Shown: positions 24,946-33,009, counted from the stretch's first letter. The stretch is DNA of 64,000 nucleotides from DATHBD01 sp035296325 (GCA_035296325.1 DATHBD010000032.1:62001-126000), one strand, 5' to 3'. Notes: a model not told the origin generated them from the letters alone. A program made the numbers and translations.

Positions 24946-24973
24946 TTGCTCCTGACACAGATGTCGCTATGAC
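24946..24973 (+). promoter_or_regulatory. Probable promoter of the sugar ABC operon
   Basis: TTGCTC (24946-24951) and TATGAC (24968-24973) are separated by 16 bases, upstream of the binding-protein gene. The -10 overlaps the operator palindrome, the classic layout for repression. Confidence 0.5.
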
Positions 24974-24983
24974 AGCGCTGTCA
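24970..24983 (+). promoter_or_regulatory. LacI-family operator
   Basis: TGACAGCGCTGTCA is a perfect 14-bp palindrome with the central CG typical of LacI/GalR-family sites. It is of the same form as the CebR operator of Streptomyces (TGGGAGCGCTCCCA). It lies 17 bases before the start codon. No LacI-type gene is nearby, so the repressor is encoded elsewhere. Confidence 0.8.
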
Positions 24984-25000
24984 CAATTGATGGAGGAACC

Positions 25001-26281
25001 ATGGGGTTTTCGCGACGGGTTGCAATCGCCGCCGTCAGCGTCGTGACGATGTTGCCGTTGGCCGCCTGCGGTGGTGACGGTGGTGGGGGCGACACCGGCA
25101 GCGGCAATAGCGCGAGCAAGGACGTCGAGGTGTTCACCTGGTGGGCCGACGGCGGCGAGAAGGCCGGCCTCGACGCGCTGACCACCGTGTTCGGCACGGC
25201 CTGCTCGGGCCAGAAGTTCGTCAACGGCGCGGTCGCCGGCGGCGCCGGCTCGAACGCCAAGCAGGTGCTGGCGTCCCGGCTGGCGCAGAGCAACCCGCCG
25301 GACACGTTCCAGGCGCACGCGGGTGCCGAGCTGAGTGACTACATCAACAACGGCCAGGTCGAGGACCTGAGCGCGCAGTACAAGGAGTGGGGCCTCACCG
25401 ACGCCTTCCCGAAGGGTCTGATCGACAACCTGACGGTGCAGGGCAAGATCTACTCGGTGCCGGCCAACATCCACCGCGCCAACGTGGTCTGGACCAACAA
25501 GACCGTGCTGGCCAACGCGGGCATCACCGCGGTCCCCGGCACGCTCGACGAGTTCTTCGCCGACCTGGACAAGGTCAAGGCCAAGGGCATCGCCGCGCCG
25601 CTCGCGCTCGGTAAGGACTGGACCCAGCTCATGCTCTTCGAGTCGGTCCTGATCACGAACCTGGGGCCGGACAAGTTCACCAAGCTGTGGACCGGTGAGA
25701 CCGACTGGGCCGGTGCGGACGTCACGAAGTCGATCAATGACTACGCCAAGCTGCTTACGTACACCAACAAGGACCGGGACACCCTGGACTGGACCGACGC
25801 CGAGAAGTTGGTCATGGACGGCAAGGCCGCGTACCAGCTGATGGGTGACTGGGAGGCCGCGGACCTCGACGCCAAGGGCTTCAAGGACTACGGCTACTTC
25901 GCGTTCCCCGGCAACGGCGACGCCTACCAGTGGCTGGCCGACTCGTTCGTGTTGCCGAAGAACGCCAAGAACGCCGAGGGCACGAAGTGCTGGCTGAAGA
26001 CGGTCGGCAGCGCCGCGGGTCAGAAGGCGTTCAACACGAAGAAGGGTTCGATCCCGGCGCGCACCGACGCGAGCTCGGGCGACTTCCCGAAGTACCAGCA
26101 GGACGCCATGGCGGACTGGAAGAAGGACAACCCCGTGCCGTCCTGCGCGCACGGTGCCGGCTGCTCGCAGGGTCTGCAGGGCGCGTTCAGCTCGGCGATG
26201 GGCAAGTTCTCCAGCGACGGTAACGTCGCCGGATTGCAGGCCGCGCTCGTCGCGGGAGCGAAGCAGAACATCAAGAAGTAG
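25001..26281 (+). CDS. Sugar ABC transporter substrate-binding lipoprotein
   Basis: A 426-residue extracellular solute-binding protein, family 1. A signal peptide ends in lipobox LAAC followed by a Gly/Asp/Ser linker. The mature part starts VEVFTWWADGGEKAGLDAL and has GKIYSVPANIHRANVVW, GKAAYQLMGDWEA and QWLADSFVLPKNA, as in glucose/mannose- and oligosaccharide-binding homologues. Four cysteines (TACSG, KCWLK, SCAHGAGCS) could form two disulfides. The ATG at 25001 follows a strong GGAGG. It is the first gene of a LacI-type-operator-controlled operon, separated from the permeases by a long hairpin that should favour its expression over theirs. Confidence 0.95.
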   Translation: MGFSRRVAIAAVSVVTMLPLAACGGDGGGGDTGSGNSASKDVEVFTWWADGGEKAGLDALTTVFGTACSGQKFVNGAVAGGAGSNAKQVLASRLAQSNPPDTFQAHAGAELSDYINNGQVEDLSAQYKEWGLTDAFPKGLIDNLTVQGKIYSVPANIHRANVVWTNKTVLANAGITAVPGTLDEFFADLDKVKAKGIAAPLALGKDWTQLMLFESVLITNLGPDKFTKLWTGETDWAGADVTKSINDYAKLLTYTNKDRDTLDWTDAEKLVMDGKAAYQLMGDWEAADLDAKGFKDYGYFAFPGNGDAYQWLADSFVLPKNAKNAEGTKCWLKTVGSAAGQKAFNTKKGSIPARTDASSGDFPKYQQDAMADWKKDNPVPSCAHGAGCSQGLQGAFSSAMGKFSSDGNVAGLQAALVAGAKQNIKK

Positions 26282-26300
26282 ATTTCCCGCAGGCGTGCTG

Positions 26301-26349
26301 CAGCCTGGCCCGGTCGGGTGGAGCGAATCCACCCGACCGGGCCAGGCTG
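26301..26349 (+). terminator. 22-bp perfect hairpin between binding protein and permeases
   Basis: 26301-26322 pairs perfectly with 26328-26349 around the loop GCGAA. No U-tract follows. In binding-protein transporter operons such structures act as partial terminators or protect the upstream mRNA, giving an excess of binding protein. Confidence 0.85.
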
Positions 26350-26388
26350 ACTGCCTATCGACCGTTCGAGGATCGGAGAGCTGAGACC

Positions 26389-27282
26389 ATGCGCAGGTTC
26401 AGGCAGTGGGGGCCGGGTCTCCTCCTGATCTCGCCGTCGCTGATCCTGCTGGCCATTTTCGTGTACGGGTTGATCATCTGGACGGGCAAGCTCTCGCTGA
26501 CCGACCAGCACAACGCGCTGCCGTCCAACGGCTTCGTCGGGCTGCAGAACTACACGGACCTGTTCACCAGTGACATCAACGACCGCTTCGTCCACTCGAC
26601 GAAGAACCTGGCGATCTTCACCGTCGTCTTCATGGTGGGCACCATGCTGATGGGCCTGCTCTGGGCGTTCCTGCTGGAGCGCGGCGTACGCGGCGAGGGC
26701 GTGTTCCGGACCATCTACCTCTTCCCGATGGCGGTGTCGTTCATCGCCTCCGGCGTGGTGTGGCGCTGGTTGATGAACTCGTCCACCGGCGAGAACGCGG
26801 GCGGGCTCAACTGGATCTTCGGACAGCTGCACCTGACGTTCCTGCAGAGTGGCTGGTGGACCAACCCGACCTGGGGCATGTCCGCGATGGCGATGCCGGC
26901 GATCTGGCAACTGTCCGGGTACGTGATGGCGCTCTTCCTCGCCGGCTTCCGGGGCATCCCGGCGGAGCTCAAGGAGGCAGCCGTCGTGGACGGCGCGAGC
27001 ACGTACCGGATGTACCGCCACGTGATCTTCCCGCAGCTCACCCCGGTCGCGCTCTCCGCGTTGATCATCGTCGGCCACATGTCGATGAAGATGTTCGACC
27101 TGATCATGTCGGTATCCGGCGCCCAGTGGCTCACCGAGGTGCCGGCCGTGTACGTCTGGCAGACGCTGCTCACCAGCGACTACGCGAAGGCCGCGGCCAT
27201 CTCGATCATCCTGCTGCTGCTCGTGGCGATCGTGATCGTGCCGTACCTGATTCACACGACGAGGGTGGAGCGACGCTCATGA
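26389..27282 (+). CDS. Sugar ABC transporter permease (MalF type)
   Basis: A 297-residue inner-membrane permease with six predicted helices. The cytoplasmic EAA loop that docks to the ATPase is present as ELKEAAVVDGASTYRMYRHV. It lacks the long periplasmic domain of enteric MalF, as is normal for actinobacterial sugar permeases. It partners with the next permease, to which it is coupled by an ATGA overlap. GATCGGAGAGC upstream provides the ribosome-binding site. Confidence 0.95.
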   Translation: MRRFRQWGPGLLLISPSLILLAIFVYGLIIWTGKLSLTDQHNALPSNGFVGLQNYTDLFTSDINDRFVHSTKNLAIFTVVFMVGTMLMGLLWAFLLERGVRGEGVFRTIYLFPMAVSFIASGVVWRWLMNSSTGENAGGLNWIFGQLHLTFLQSGWWTNPTWGMSAMAMPAIWQLSGYVMALFLAGFRGIPAELKEAAVVDGASTYRMYRHVIFPQLTPVALSALIIVGHMSMKMFDLIMSVSGAQWLTEVPAVYVWQTLLTSDYAKAAAISIILLLLVAIVIVPYLIHTTRVERRS

Positions 27283-28184
27283 CGACAACGACCGGTGTGG
27301 TGCCGGCGCCACCCGTCGAAGGCGTGGACCTGTCCCGCCGGCGCACCCGCCGCGACCGCACCCCGAAGTCAGCGGTCGGCACCGCGGTGAAGTACGGGCT
27401 GCTGCTGTTCTTCCTGCTGCTCGTGCTGATGCCGGCGTATGTGCTGGTCGTGACGAGCTTCAAGGCCGGCAACGACATCGGGGTCACCGGGCAGTGGAAC
27501 CTGCCCACCCGGTGGACCACGGCCTCCTGGGAGAAGGCCTGGCTCTCGCTCGGCCCGTCCTTCGTCCGCACGTTCCAGCTCGCCATCCCGGTCGCGATCA
27601 TCTCCTCGCTGATCGGGGCGGCGAACGGGTTCGTGCTGTCCCGCTGGCGCTTCCCCGGCGCGGACACGGTCTTCACGCTGATCCTGTTCGGCATGTTCAT
27701 CCCGTACCAGGCGGTCATGATCCCGCTGCGGCAGATCGTCACCACGATCGGGCTCCCGCCGGGCATCCCGACGCTGATCTTCGTGCACATCGTGTACGGC
27801 ATCCCGATCTGCACGCTGATCTTCCGGAACTACTACGCGACCACGGTCCCGGAGGAGTTGATGGAGGCGGCCCGGGTGGACGGCTCCGGCCTGCTGCGGA
27901 CGTTCGCCTCGATCATCCTGCCGATCTCCGCCCCGGGCTTCGTGGTCACGGTGATCTGGCAGTTCACCTCGGCGTGGAACGACTACCTCTTCGCGATCTT
28001 CCTGTCCAACACCCGCAACGGGCCGATCACCATCGCGCTGAACGCCCTCGCCGGCGCCCAGTCACCGGACTACGCCGCGTCCATGGCGGGGGCGCTGATC
28101 ACGTCGCTGCCCACGCTGATCGTGTACGTGGTGCTCGGCCGCTGGTTCATCGGCGGACTGATGGCCGGCTCGGTCAAGAGTTGA
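27279..28184 (+). CDS. Sugar ABC transporter permease (MalG type)
   Basis: A 301-residue permease with six predicted helices after a basic cytoplasmic N-terminus (LSRRRTRRDRTPKS). The EAA loop is EELMEAARVDGSGLLRTF. It starts ATG 27279 inside the previous stop. No ATPase gene follows; the operon ends at a hairpin (28191-28220). The ATP-binding subunit is therefore presumably a shared MsiK-like protein encoded elsewhere, as known for many Streptomyces sugar transporters. Confidence 0.95.
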   Translation: MTTTTGVVPAPPVEGVDLSRRRTRRDRTPKSAVGTAVKYGLLLFFLLLVLMPAYVLVVTSFKAGNDIGVTGQWNLPTRWTTASWEKAWLSLGPSFVRTFQLAIPVAIISSLIGAANGFVLSRWRFPGADTVFTLILFGMFIPYQAVMIPLRQIVTTIGLPPGIPTLIFVHIVYGIPICTLIFRNYYATTVPEELMEAARVDGSGLLRTFASIILPISAPGFVVTVIWQFTSAWNDYLFAIFLSNTRNGPITIALNALAGAQSPDYAASMAGALITSLPTLIVYVVLGRWFIGGLMAGSVKS

Positions 28185-28190
28185 CGTGTC

Positions 28191-28220
28191 CGCGCGGGTA
28201 CGTGTCCACGTGCCCGCGCG
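28191..28220 (+). terminator. Terminator of the sugar ABC operon
   Basis: CGCGCGGGTACGTG (28191-28204) pairs with CACGTGCCCGCGCG (28207-28220) with one G-U pair, 7 bases after the permease stop. Confidence 0.7.
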
Positions 28221-28229
28221 GGCGACGCG

Positions 28230-28256
28230 CTGGCACTCTCCTTGACGGAGTGCCAG
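28230..28256 (+). promoter_or_regulatory. CIRCE operator 1 (HrcA site)
   Basis: CTGGCACTC-N9-GAGTGCCAG is a perfect 9-bp inverted repeat with the 9-base spacer of CIRCE. It contains the -35 hexamer TTGACG in its spacer. Confidence 0.93.
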
Positions 28257-28269
28257 CCATCGGCATAAT
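28242..28269 (+). promoter_or_regulatory. groESL promoter
   Basis: TTGACG (28242-28247) and CATAAT (28264-28269) are separated by 16 bases and are flanked by the two CIRCE elements. The expected start point falls at about 28276, inside CIRCE 2. Confidence 0.8.
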
Positions 28270-28275
28270 CTCGCG

Positions 28276-28302
28276 TTAGCACTCTCCCCGTGAGGGTGCC
28301 AG
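28276..28302 (+). promoter_or_regulatory. CIRCE operator 2 (HrcA site), imperfect
   Basis: TTAGCACTC-N9-GGGTGCCAG: the left arm is the exact CIRCE consensus and the right arm has changes from GAGTGCTAA. It overlaps the presumed transcription start of groES. Confidence 0.85.
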
Positions 28303-28417
28303 ACGCCGCGATGGCATGACATCGTGGTGTTCACGCTGGACGGTGCCGGCACCCGCGACGACGGACCCGCCCAGCGCTCTGAGGTACACATACCAGATAC
28401 CCCAGGAGGGTATGCCC

Positions 28418-28726
28418 GTGACTACCGCGACAAAGGTTGCGATCAAGCCGCTTGAGGACCGCATTCTGGTCCAGGCAAACGAGGCCGAGACCACTACGGC
28501 GTCGGGCATCGTGATTCCGGACACTGCCAAGGAGAAGCCCCAGGAGGGCACCGTTCTCGCCGTCGGCCCCGGCCGTTTCGACGAGAAGGGCAACCGGGTC
28601 CCGGTCGACGTCAAGGTCGGTGACACCGTCCTGTACTCCAAGTACGGCGGCACCGAGGTGAAGTGGGGCGGCGACGAGTACCTGGTGCTCTCCGCCCGTG
28701 ACGTGCTCGCGGTCATCGAGAAGTGA
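28418..28726 (+). CDS. groES: Co-chaperonin GroES
   Basis: The 10-kDa lid of the GroEL chaperonin. About 102 residues from GTG 28418, which is 7 bases after a strong AGGAGGG; ATG 28412 is often annotated but leaves only one base of spacing. The protein has KPLEDRILVQ, ASGIVIPDTAKEKPQEG (the mobile loop that contacts GroEL), AVGPGRFDEKGNRVPV and YGGTEVKWGGDEYLVL. It is controlled by two CIRCE sites, so HrcA should repress it except under heat stress. groEL1 follows after a 91-base spacer with a hairpin. Confidence 0.97.
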   Translation: MTTATKVAIKPLEDRILVQANEAETTTASGIVIPDTAKEKPQEGTVLAVGPGRFDEKGNRVPVDVKVGDTVLYSKYGGTEVKWGGDEYLVLSARDVLAVIEK

Positions 28727-28747
28727 CCAACTAAAGCGACGCAGTTC

Positions 28748-28793
28748 TACCGCCCCGGCCCCGAGCGCAGCGCGCCCAGGCGCCGGGGCGGTA
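28748..28793 (+). terminator. Hairpin between groES and groEL1
   Basis: TACCGCCCCGGC (28748-28759) pairs perfectly with GCCGGGGCGGTA (28782-28793) over a 22-base loop. It may act as a partial terminator or processing site that sets the GroES:GroEL ratio. Confidence 0.7.
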
Positions 28794-28817
28794 TTGCGTG
28801 TGAGAGGACAGCAACAT

Positions 28818-30455
28818 ATGGCAAAGATCCTGAGCTTCTCCGACGACGCGCGGCACCTGCTCGAACACGGCGTGAACGCGCTGGCTGACGCCGTCAAGGT
28901 GACGCTGGGCCCGAAGGGGCGCAACGTCGTCCTGGCCAAGAAGTTCGGTGCCCCGACCATCACCAACGACGGCGTGACCATCGCCAAAGAGATCGAACTC
29001 ACCAACCCGTACGAGAACCTCGGCGCCCAGCTGGTCAAAGAGGTCGCCACCAAGACCAACGACGTGGCCGGCGACGGTACGACGACGGCCACGGTGCTCG
29101 CTCAGTCCATGGTCCGCGAGGGTCTGCGGAATGTGACCGCCGGCGCCAACCCGGCATCGCTCAAGCGCGGCATCGAGGCGGCGGTGGCCGCCGTCTCCGA
29201 CGCGCTGAAGGAGAAGGCGACCGAGGTCAACAGCCGCAGCGAGATCGCTTCGGTGGCCACCGTGTCGGCCCAGGACGCCGCGATCGGCGAGCTCATCGCC
29301 GAGGCGATGGAGAAGGTCGGCCGCGACGGCGTCATCACGGTCGAGGAGGGCTCGACCCTCGGGACCGAACTCGAGGTGACCGAGGGGATGCAGCTCGACA
29401 AGGGCTTCATCTCCCCGCACTTCATCACCGACGCCGAGGCTGGCGAGGCGGTGCTGGAGGACACCCACATCCTGATCACCACGTCGAAGATCAGCGCGAT
29501 CGAGGAACTCCTGCCGCTGCTGGAGAAGGTGCTCCAGACCAACAAGCCGCTGCTGATCATCGCTGAGGACGTGGACGGGCAGGCCCTGTCCACGCTGGTG
29601 GTCAACTCCATCCGCAAGACCATCAAGGTCGCCGCGATCAAGGCGCCCGCGTTCGGCGACCGCCGCAAGGCGATGCTGCAGGACCTGGCGATCCTGACCG
29701 GCGCCGAGCTGGTCGCCAGCGAGCTGGGGTACAAGCTGGACCAGGTCGGCCTCGAGGTGCTGGGCCGCGCCCGGCGCGTGGTCGTGGATAAGGAGACCAC
29801 CACGATCGTGGAGGGCGCCGGCAACGCGTCCGACGTCTCCGCGCGGGTCGAGCAGATCCGCAAGGAGATCGAGGCGAGCGACTCCGACTGGGACAAGGAG
29901 AAGCTCCTGGAGCGGGTCGCGAAGCTCTCCGGTGGGGTCGCGGTCATCAAGGCCGGCGCCGCCACCGAGGTCGAGATGAAGGAGCGCAAGCACCGCATCG
30001 AGGACGCCATCTCGGCCACCCGCGCGGCGGTCGAAGAGGGCATCGTCCCGGGCGGCGGCGCAGCGTTGGCGCAGGTCGCACCCATCCTCAACGACGGGCT
30101 CGGCCTCTCCGGCGACGAGGCGATCGGGGTCTCGATCGTCCGCAAGGCGCTGGACGCCCCATTGCGGTGGATCGCCCAGAACGCCGGGCACGACGGGTTC
30201 GTCGTGGTGGCCAAGGTCCGCGAGATGGACTTCGGCTCCGGCCTCGACGCGGCCACCGGGGAGTACGGCGATCTGGTCAAGGCCGGCATCGTGGACCCGG
30301 TGAAGGTGACCCGCAGTGCGGTCGCCAACGCCGCGTCGATCGCCGCGCTCCTGCTGACCACCGAGACCCTGATCGTCGAGAAGCCGGCAGCTGCGGAGCC
30401 CGCTGCCGCCGGCGGCGGTCACGGCCACGGGCACTCGCACGGCCCGGGCTTCTAG
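28818..30455 (+). CDS. groEL1: Chaperonin GroEL, GroEL1 type with His-rich tail
   Basis: A 60-kDa chaperonin subunit, 545 residues. It has KVTLGPKGRNVVL, the ATP-site DVAGDGTTTATVLAQ, GRDGVITVEEGSTL, LLIIAEDVDGQALSTLVVN and VEEGIVPGGGAAL. The C-terminus is GHGHGHSHGPGF instead of the Gly-Gly-Met repeats of folding-dedicated GroELs. This marks the actinobacterial GroEL1 paralogue, which is operonic with groES while a second groEL lies elsewhere. The His tail can bind metals. The ATG at 28818 has GAGAGGA upstream. It is followed by a strong terminator. Confidence 0.96.
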   Translation: MAKILSFSDDARHLLEHGVNALADAVKVTLGPKGRNVVLAKKFGAPTITNDGVTIAKEIELTNPYENLGAQLVKEVATKTNDVAGDGTTTATVLAQSMVREGLRNVTAGANPASLKRGIEAAVAAVSDALKEKATEVNSRSEIASVATVSAQDAAIGELIAEAMEKVGRDGVITVEEGSTLGTELEVTEGMQLDKGFISPHFITDAEAGEAVLEDTHILITTSKISAIEELLPLLEKVLQTNKPLLIIAEDVDGQALSTLVVNSIRKTIKVAAIKAPAFGDRRKAMLQDLAILTGAELVASELGYKLDQVGLEVLGRARRVVVDKETTTIVEGAGNASDVSARVEQIRKEIEASDSDWDKEKLLERVAKLSGGVAVIKAGAATEVEMKERKHRIEDAISATRAAVEEGIVPGGGAALAQVAPILNDGLGLSGDEAIGVSIVRKALDAPLRWIAQNAGHDGFVVVAKVREMDFGSGLDAATGEYGDLVKAGIVDPVKVTRSAVANAASIAALLLTTETLIVEKPAAAEPAAAGGGHGHGHSHGPGF

Positions 30456-30470
30456 CCCTCCCGGATCACC

Positions 30471-30507
30471 CGAAGGGTCGCAGCGGCTCCGCCGCTGCGA
30501 CCCTTCG
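30471..30507 (+). terminator. Strong terminator after groEL1
   Basis: A 17-bp perfect stem (30471-30487 with 30491-30507, CGAAGGGTCGCAGCGGC) has a TCC triloop, 15 bases after the stop codon. Confidence 0.88.
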
Positions 30508-30518
30508 CCGTCTCCTCC

Positions 30519-30592
30519 CGCGATCTTGCACGTGTGCCTCGCGTTCTACCGCTTATGCGGGCTTTTGTCCGAGGCGCAACTGCAAGATCGCC
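30519..30592. repeat. Intergenic palindrome with CGATCTTGCA arms
   Basis: CGATCTTGCA (30521-30530) faces TGCAAGATCG (30581-30590). GCCTC (30536-30540) and GAGGC (30571-30575) extend the pairing inside, around a central loop of about 30 bases. The form is that of a REP-like element; only this copy is noted in the window. Confidence 0.7.
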
Positions 30593-30624
30593 GCGGGTGG
30601 GGCGGGGTGGGGGAGACTTTGGGG

Positions 30625-32127
30625 GTGGAGACCGGGTTGCGGGGTAGGGCGGGGCTGGCCGGGGTAGCGGCGGCGGCGGTGGCGCTGGGCGTCGCGGAAC
30701 TTGTCGCGGTGGTGACCGGGCCGCGCACCGCGCCGCTCGTGGCGGTCGGCGGGTTGATCATCGACAACGTGCCGGAGCCGCTCAAGGACTTCGCGATCAG
30801 CGTGTTCGGGGTGTACGACAAGGTCGCCCTGATCACCGGCACGTTGGTGCTGCTGGCCGCCTTCGCGGCCGGGCTGGGCATCCTCGGCCTGCGCGGCGTC
30901 TGGATCTGCTACGCCGGGATCACCGCGTTCGGCCTCCTGGGGGCGCTCGCCGCGGTCACCCGGCACGACGCCGGCCCGGCTGCGGCACTGCCCTCGATCG
31001 TCGGTACCGCCGCCGCGATCGCCCTGGCCTGGCTGCTGCTGCGGCCGGCGGCGGTGGCCGGGCACGACCGGCGACGCTTTCTGCGAATCGCGGGCGGCGC
31101 CCTGGGCGCTGCGGTGGTCGGAGGGCTGGCCGGGCGGTGGCTCGCCGCATCGCGCGGGGTCGCCGTGGAACGCGCCTCGGTCACCCTGCCCGCTGCCGCC
31201 GATCCGGCCCCGGCACTGCCAGCCGAGGCGGATCTGGGCCTGCGCGGGTTGACGCCCTTTGTCACCCCGACGGCCGATTTCTACCGCATCGACACCGCGA
31301 TCGTGATACCGCAGGTGTCGCCCGAGACCTGGCGGCTGCGCATCCACGGCCGGGTCCGCAACCCGATCACCCTCACCTTCGAGGAGCTGCTGAACCGGCC
31401 GATGATCGAGCGGTACACGACGCTGAGCTGTGTCTCCAACGAGGTCGGCGGCGACCTGGTGGGGAACGCCCGCTGGCTGGGCGTCCCGCTGAAAAACCTG
31501 CTCGACGAGGTGGCTCCCGAGGAGGGGGCGGACCAGGTCGTCAGCCGGTCGGTGGACGGCTTCACAGCCGGCACCCCGACGGCTGCCCTGCGCGACGGGC
31601 GCGACGCGATGCTGGCGATCGCGATGAACGGCGAACCGCTGCCGGTGAAGCACGGGTTCCCGGTCCGGATGGTCGTGCCGGGGCTGTACGGCTACGTATC
31701 GGCGACGAAGTGGCTGGCCGAGCTGGAGCTGAGCAGCTTCGCCGACTTCGACGCGTACTGGATCCCGCGCGGCTGGGCGCAGCAGGCGCCGATCAAGACA
31801 AGTTCCCGGATCGACACGCCCCGGGTGTCCAGCGAGCCGCGGCCCGGCCCGGTCACGGTGGCCGGCGTGGCCTGGGCTCAGCGTCGCGGCATATCCCGGG
31901 TGGAGGTGCGGGTGGACGACGGCCCCTGGAACGAGGCCACGCTGGCCGCGGTGCCGTCCATCGACACCTGGCGGCAGTGGAGTTGGACGTGGCAGGCCAC
32001 CGCGGGGTCGCACCGCCTCGCCGTGCGGGCCACCGACAACGCGGGCGAGGTGCAGACCGACCAGCGTCGCTCGCCGGCACCGGACGGATCCTCCGGCTGG
32101 CATGCCATCGAGGTCACCATCCGGTGA
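30625..32127 (+). CDS. Membrane-anchored molybdopterin-dependent oxidoreductase (sulfite oxidase family)
   Basis: A 500-residue protein from GTG 30625, with GGGGGAG about 10 bases upstream (GTG 30607 is an alternative). The first 150 residues hold four or five membrane helices. A twin-arginine-like DRRRFLRIAGG and another hydrophobic segment follow. Then comes the molybdopterin domain, with the metal-binding Cys in TTLSCVSNEVGGD (Cys269) and GFPVRMVVPGLYGYVSATKW. A C-terminal Mo-co dimerisation domain of immunoglobulin type (RVEVRVDDGPW, WSWTWQA) ends the chain. It probably acts outside the membrane on an oxyanion such as sulfite or on oxidised protein groups. No haem domain or YedZ partner is adjacent. 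Confidence 0.9.
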   Translation: METGLRGRAGLAGVAAAAVALGVAELVAVVTGPRTAPLVAVGGLIIDNVPEPLKDFAISVFGVYDKVALITGTLVLLAAFAAGLGILGLRGVWICYAGITAFGLLGALAAVTRHDAGPAAALPSIVGTAAAIALAWLLLRPAAVAGHDRRRFLRIAGGALGAAVVGGLAGRWLAASRGVAVERASVTLPAAADPAPALPAEADLGLRGLTPFVTPTADFYRIDTAIVIPQVSPETWRLRIHGRVRNPITLTFEELLNRPMIERYTTLSCVSNEVGGDLVGNARWLGVPLKNLLDEVAPEEGADQVVSRSVDGFTAGTPTAALRDGRDAMLAIAMNGEPLPVKHGFPVRMVVPGLYGYVSATKWLAELELSSFADFDAYWIPRGWAQQAPIKTSSRIDTPRVSSEPRPGPVTVAGVAWAQRRGISRVEVRVDDGPWNEATLAAVPSIDTWRQWSWTWQATAGSHRLAVRATDNAGEVQTDQRRSPAPDGSSGWHAIEVTIR

Positions 32128-32130
32128 CGA

Positions 32131-32181
32131 CGTTCGCGGGGGCCGCGGTCACCGGCAGGGTGACCACAGCCCCCGCGAACG
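32131..32181. terminator. Bidirectional hairpin between convergent genes
   Basis: CGTTCGCGGGGGC (32131-32143) pairs perfectly with GCCCCCGCGAACG (32169-32181). An inner GGTCACC/GGTGACC stem (32147-32153, 32159-32165) extends it. It separates the molybdoenzyme and whiD ends. Confidence 0.85.
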
Positions 32182-32196
32182 GAGGACGATCGGGCT

Positions 32197-32811
32197 TCAG
32201 GCGGACACGCGCCGGGTGGCGCGAGCCTCACGCGGCGGCACCGGCCGGTTGATCGGCATCTGGCGGGAAGGCTGCGGCTGGCGAACCGGCTGAGCCTGAC
32301 GGGGAGCCGGCACGGGACGCAGGGGCTGGGTCGACAGGCCGTGCATCGGGTTGCTCCGCCCCACGTCGACCCGGCCTGCACCGGCGGGTGCCGGTGACAC
32401 CGGCGCGGAGCGCTCCGGCGCGGTGCTCGGCGCGGGCACCGGCGGTACCGGCCGCGCGGTGACCGGGTGCAGACCGAGACGGCGCTCCAGGCGCACCACG
32501 TCGACCCGCCCGCCCCGCCGATCGACGCAGTCCTCCCAGCCGATCGAGAGCAGCCGGAGCCGCTCGGCCTCCGTGAAGCCACCCCAGACGCCGTACGGCT
32601 CACGTGTGGTCAGTGCCTGCGCGGCGCACTGCGCACGGACCGGGCACGCCCGGCACACGGCCTTGGCGGCATTCTCACGACGCCCGCGGGACGCGCCTCG
32701 CTCACCGTCCGGGTGAAAGAACTGCGCGCTGTCGCGCCCCCGGCACAGGCCTAGGCGCTGCCAGTCCCAAATGTCCGCGATCGGACCGGGCAGCCTGGTC
32801 ACATTCGTCAT
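32197..32811 (-). CDS. whiD: WhiB-family [4Fe-4S] regulator, WhiD/WhiB3 type
   Basis: A 204-residue iron-sulfur transcription factor. The N-terminal 90 residues match WhiD/WhiB3: LPGPIADIWDWQRLGLCRG, FFHPDGERG, cluster ligands Cys23, Cys53, Cys56 and Cys62 (VCRACPVRAQC) and the GVWGG turn. These proteins bind the primary sigma factor and sense redox or NO; Streptomyces WhiD is needed for late sporulation. Unlike the compact homologues, about 100 Pro/Arg/Gln-rich residues follow the domain. AAGGAG precedes ATG 32811. It is divergent from a bldM-like gene, matching the whiD-bldM arrangement of Streptomyces. Confidence 0.93.
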   Translation of the reverse strand: MTNVTRLPGPIADIWDWQRLGLCRGRDSAQFFHPDGERGASRGRRENAAKAVCRACPVRAQCAAQALTTREPYGVWGGFTEAERLRLLSIGWEDCVDRRGGRVDVVRLERRLGLHPVTARPVPPVPAPSTAPERSAPVSPAPAGAGRVDVGRSNPMHGLSTQPLRPVPAPRQAQPVRQPQPSRQMPINRPVPPREARATRRVSA

Positions 32812-33009
32812 ACCGATACTCCTTCGGCGGCATTCGCCCAGGTGGACTGCGGGTGGGAGCGGCCACGGGAATGCGTGGCACGGGAGATCCGGAGCGACGT
32901 GGGGATGGGAATCGTCGTTTCCGTCAATTTCGAGTAACTCAATTCAGGCGAAACCACATCTTGAGTGGGCTGTTTCCGGTTGCGTCTCTGTGTAGAGAGG
33001 AGTTCCACG

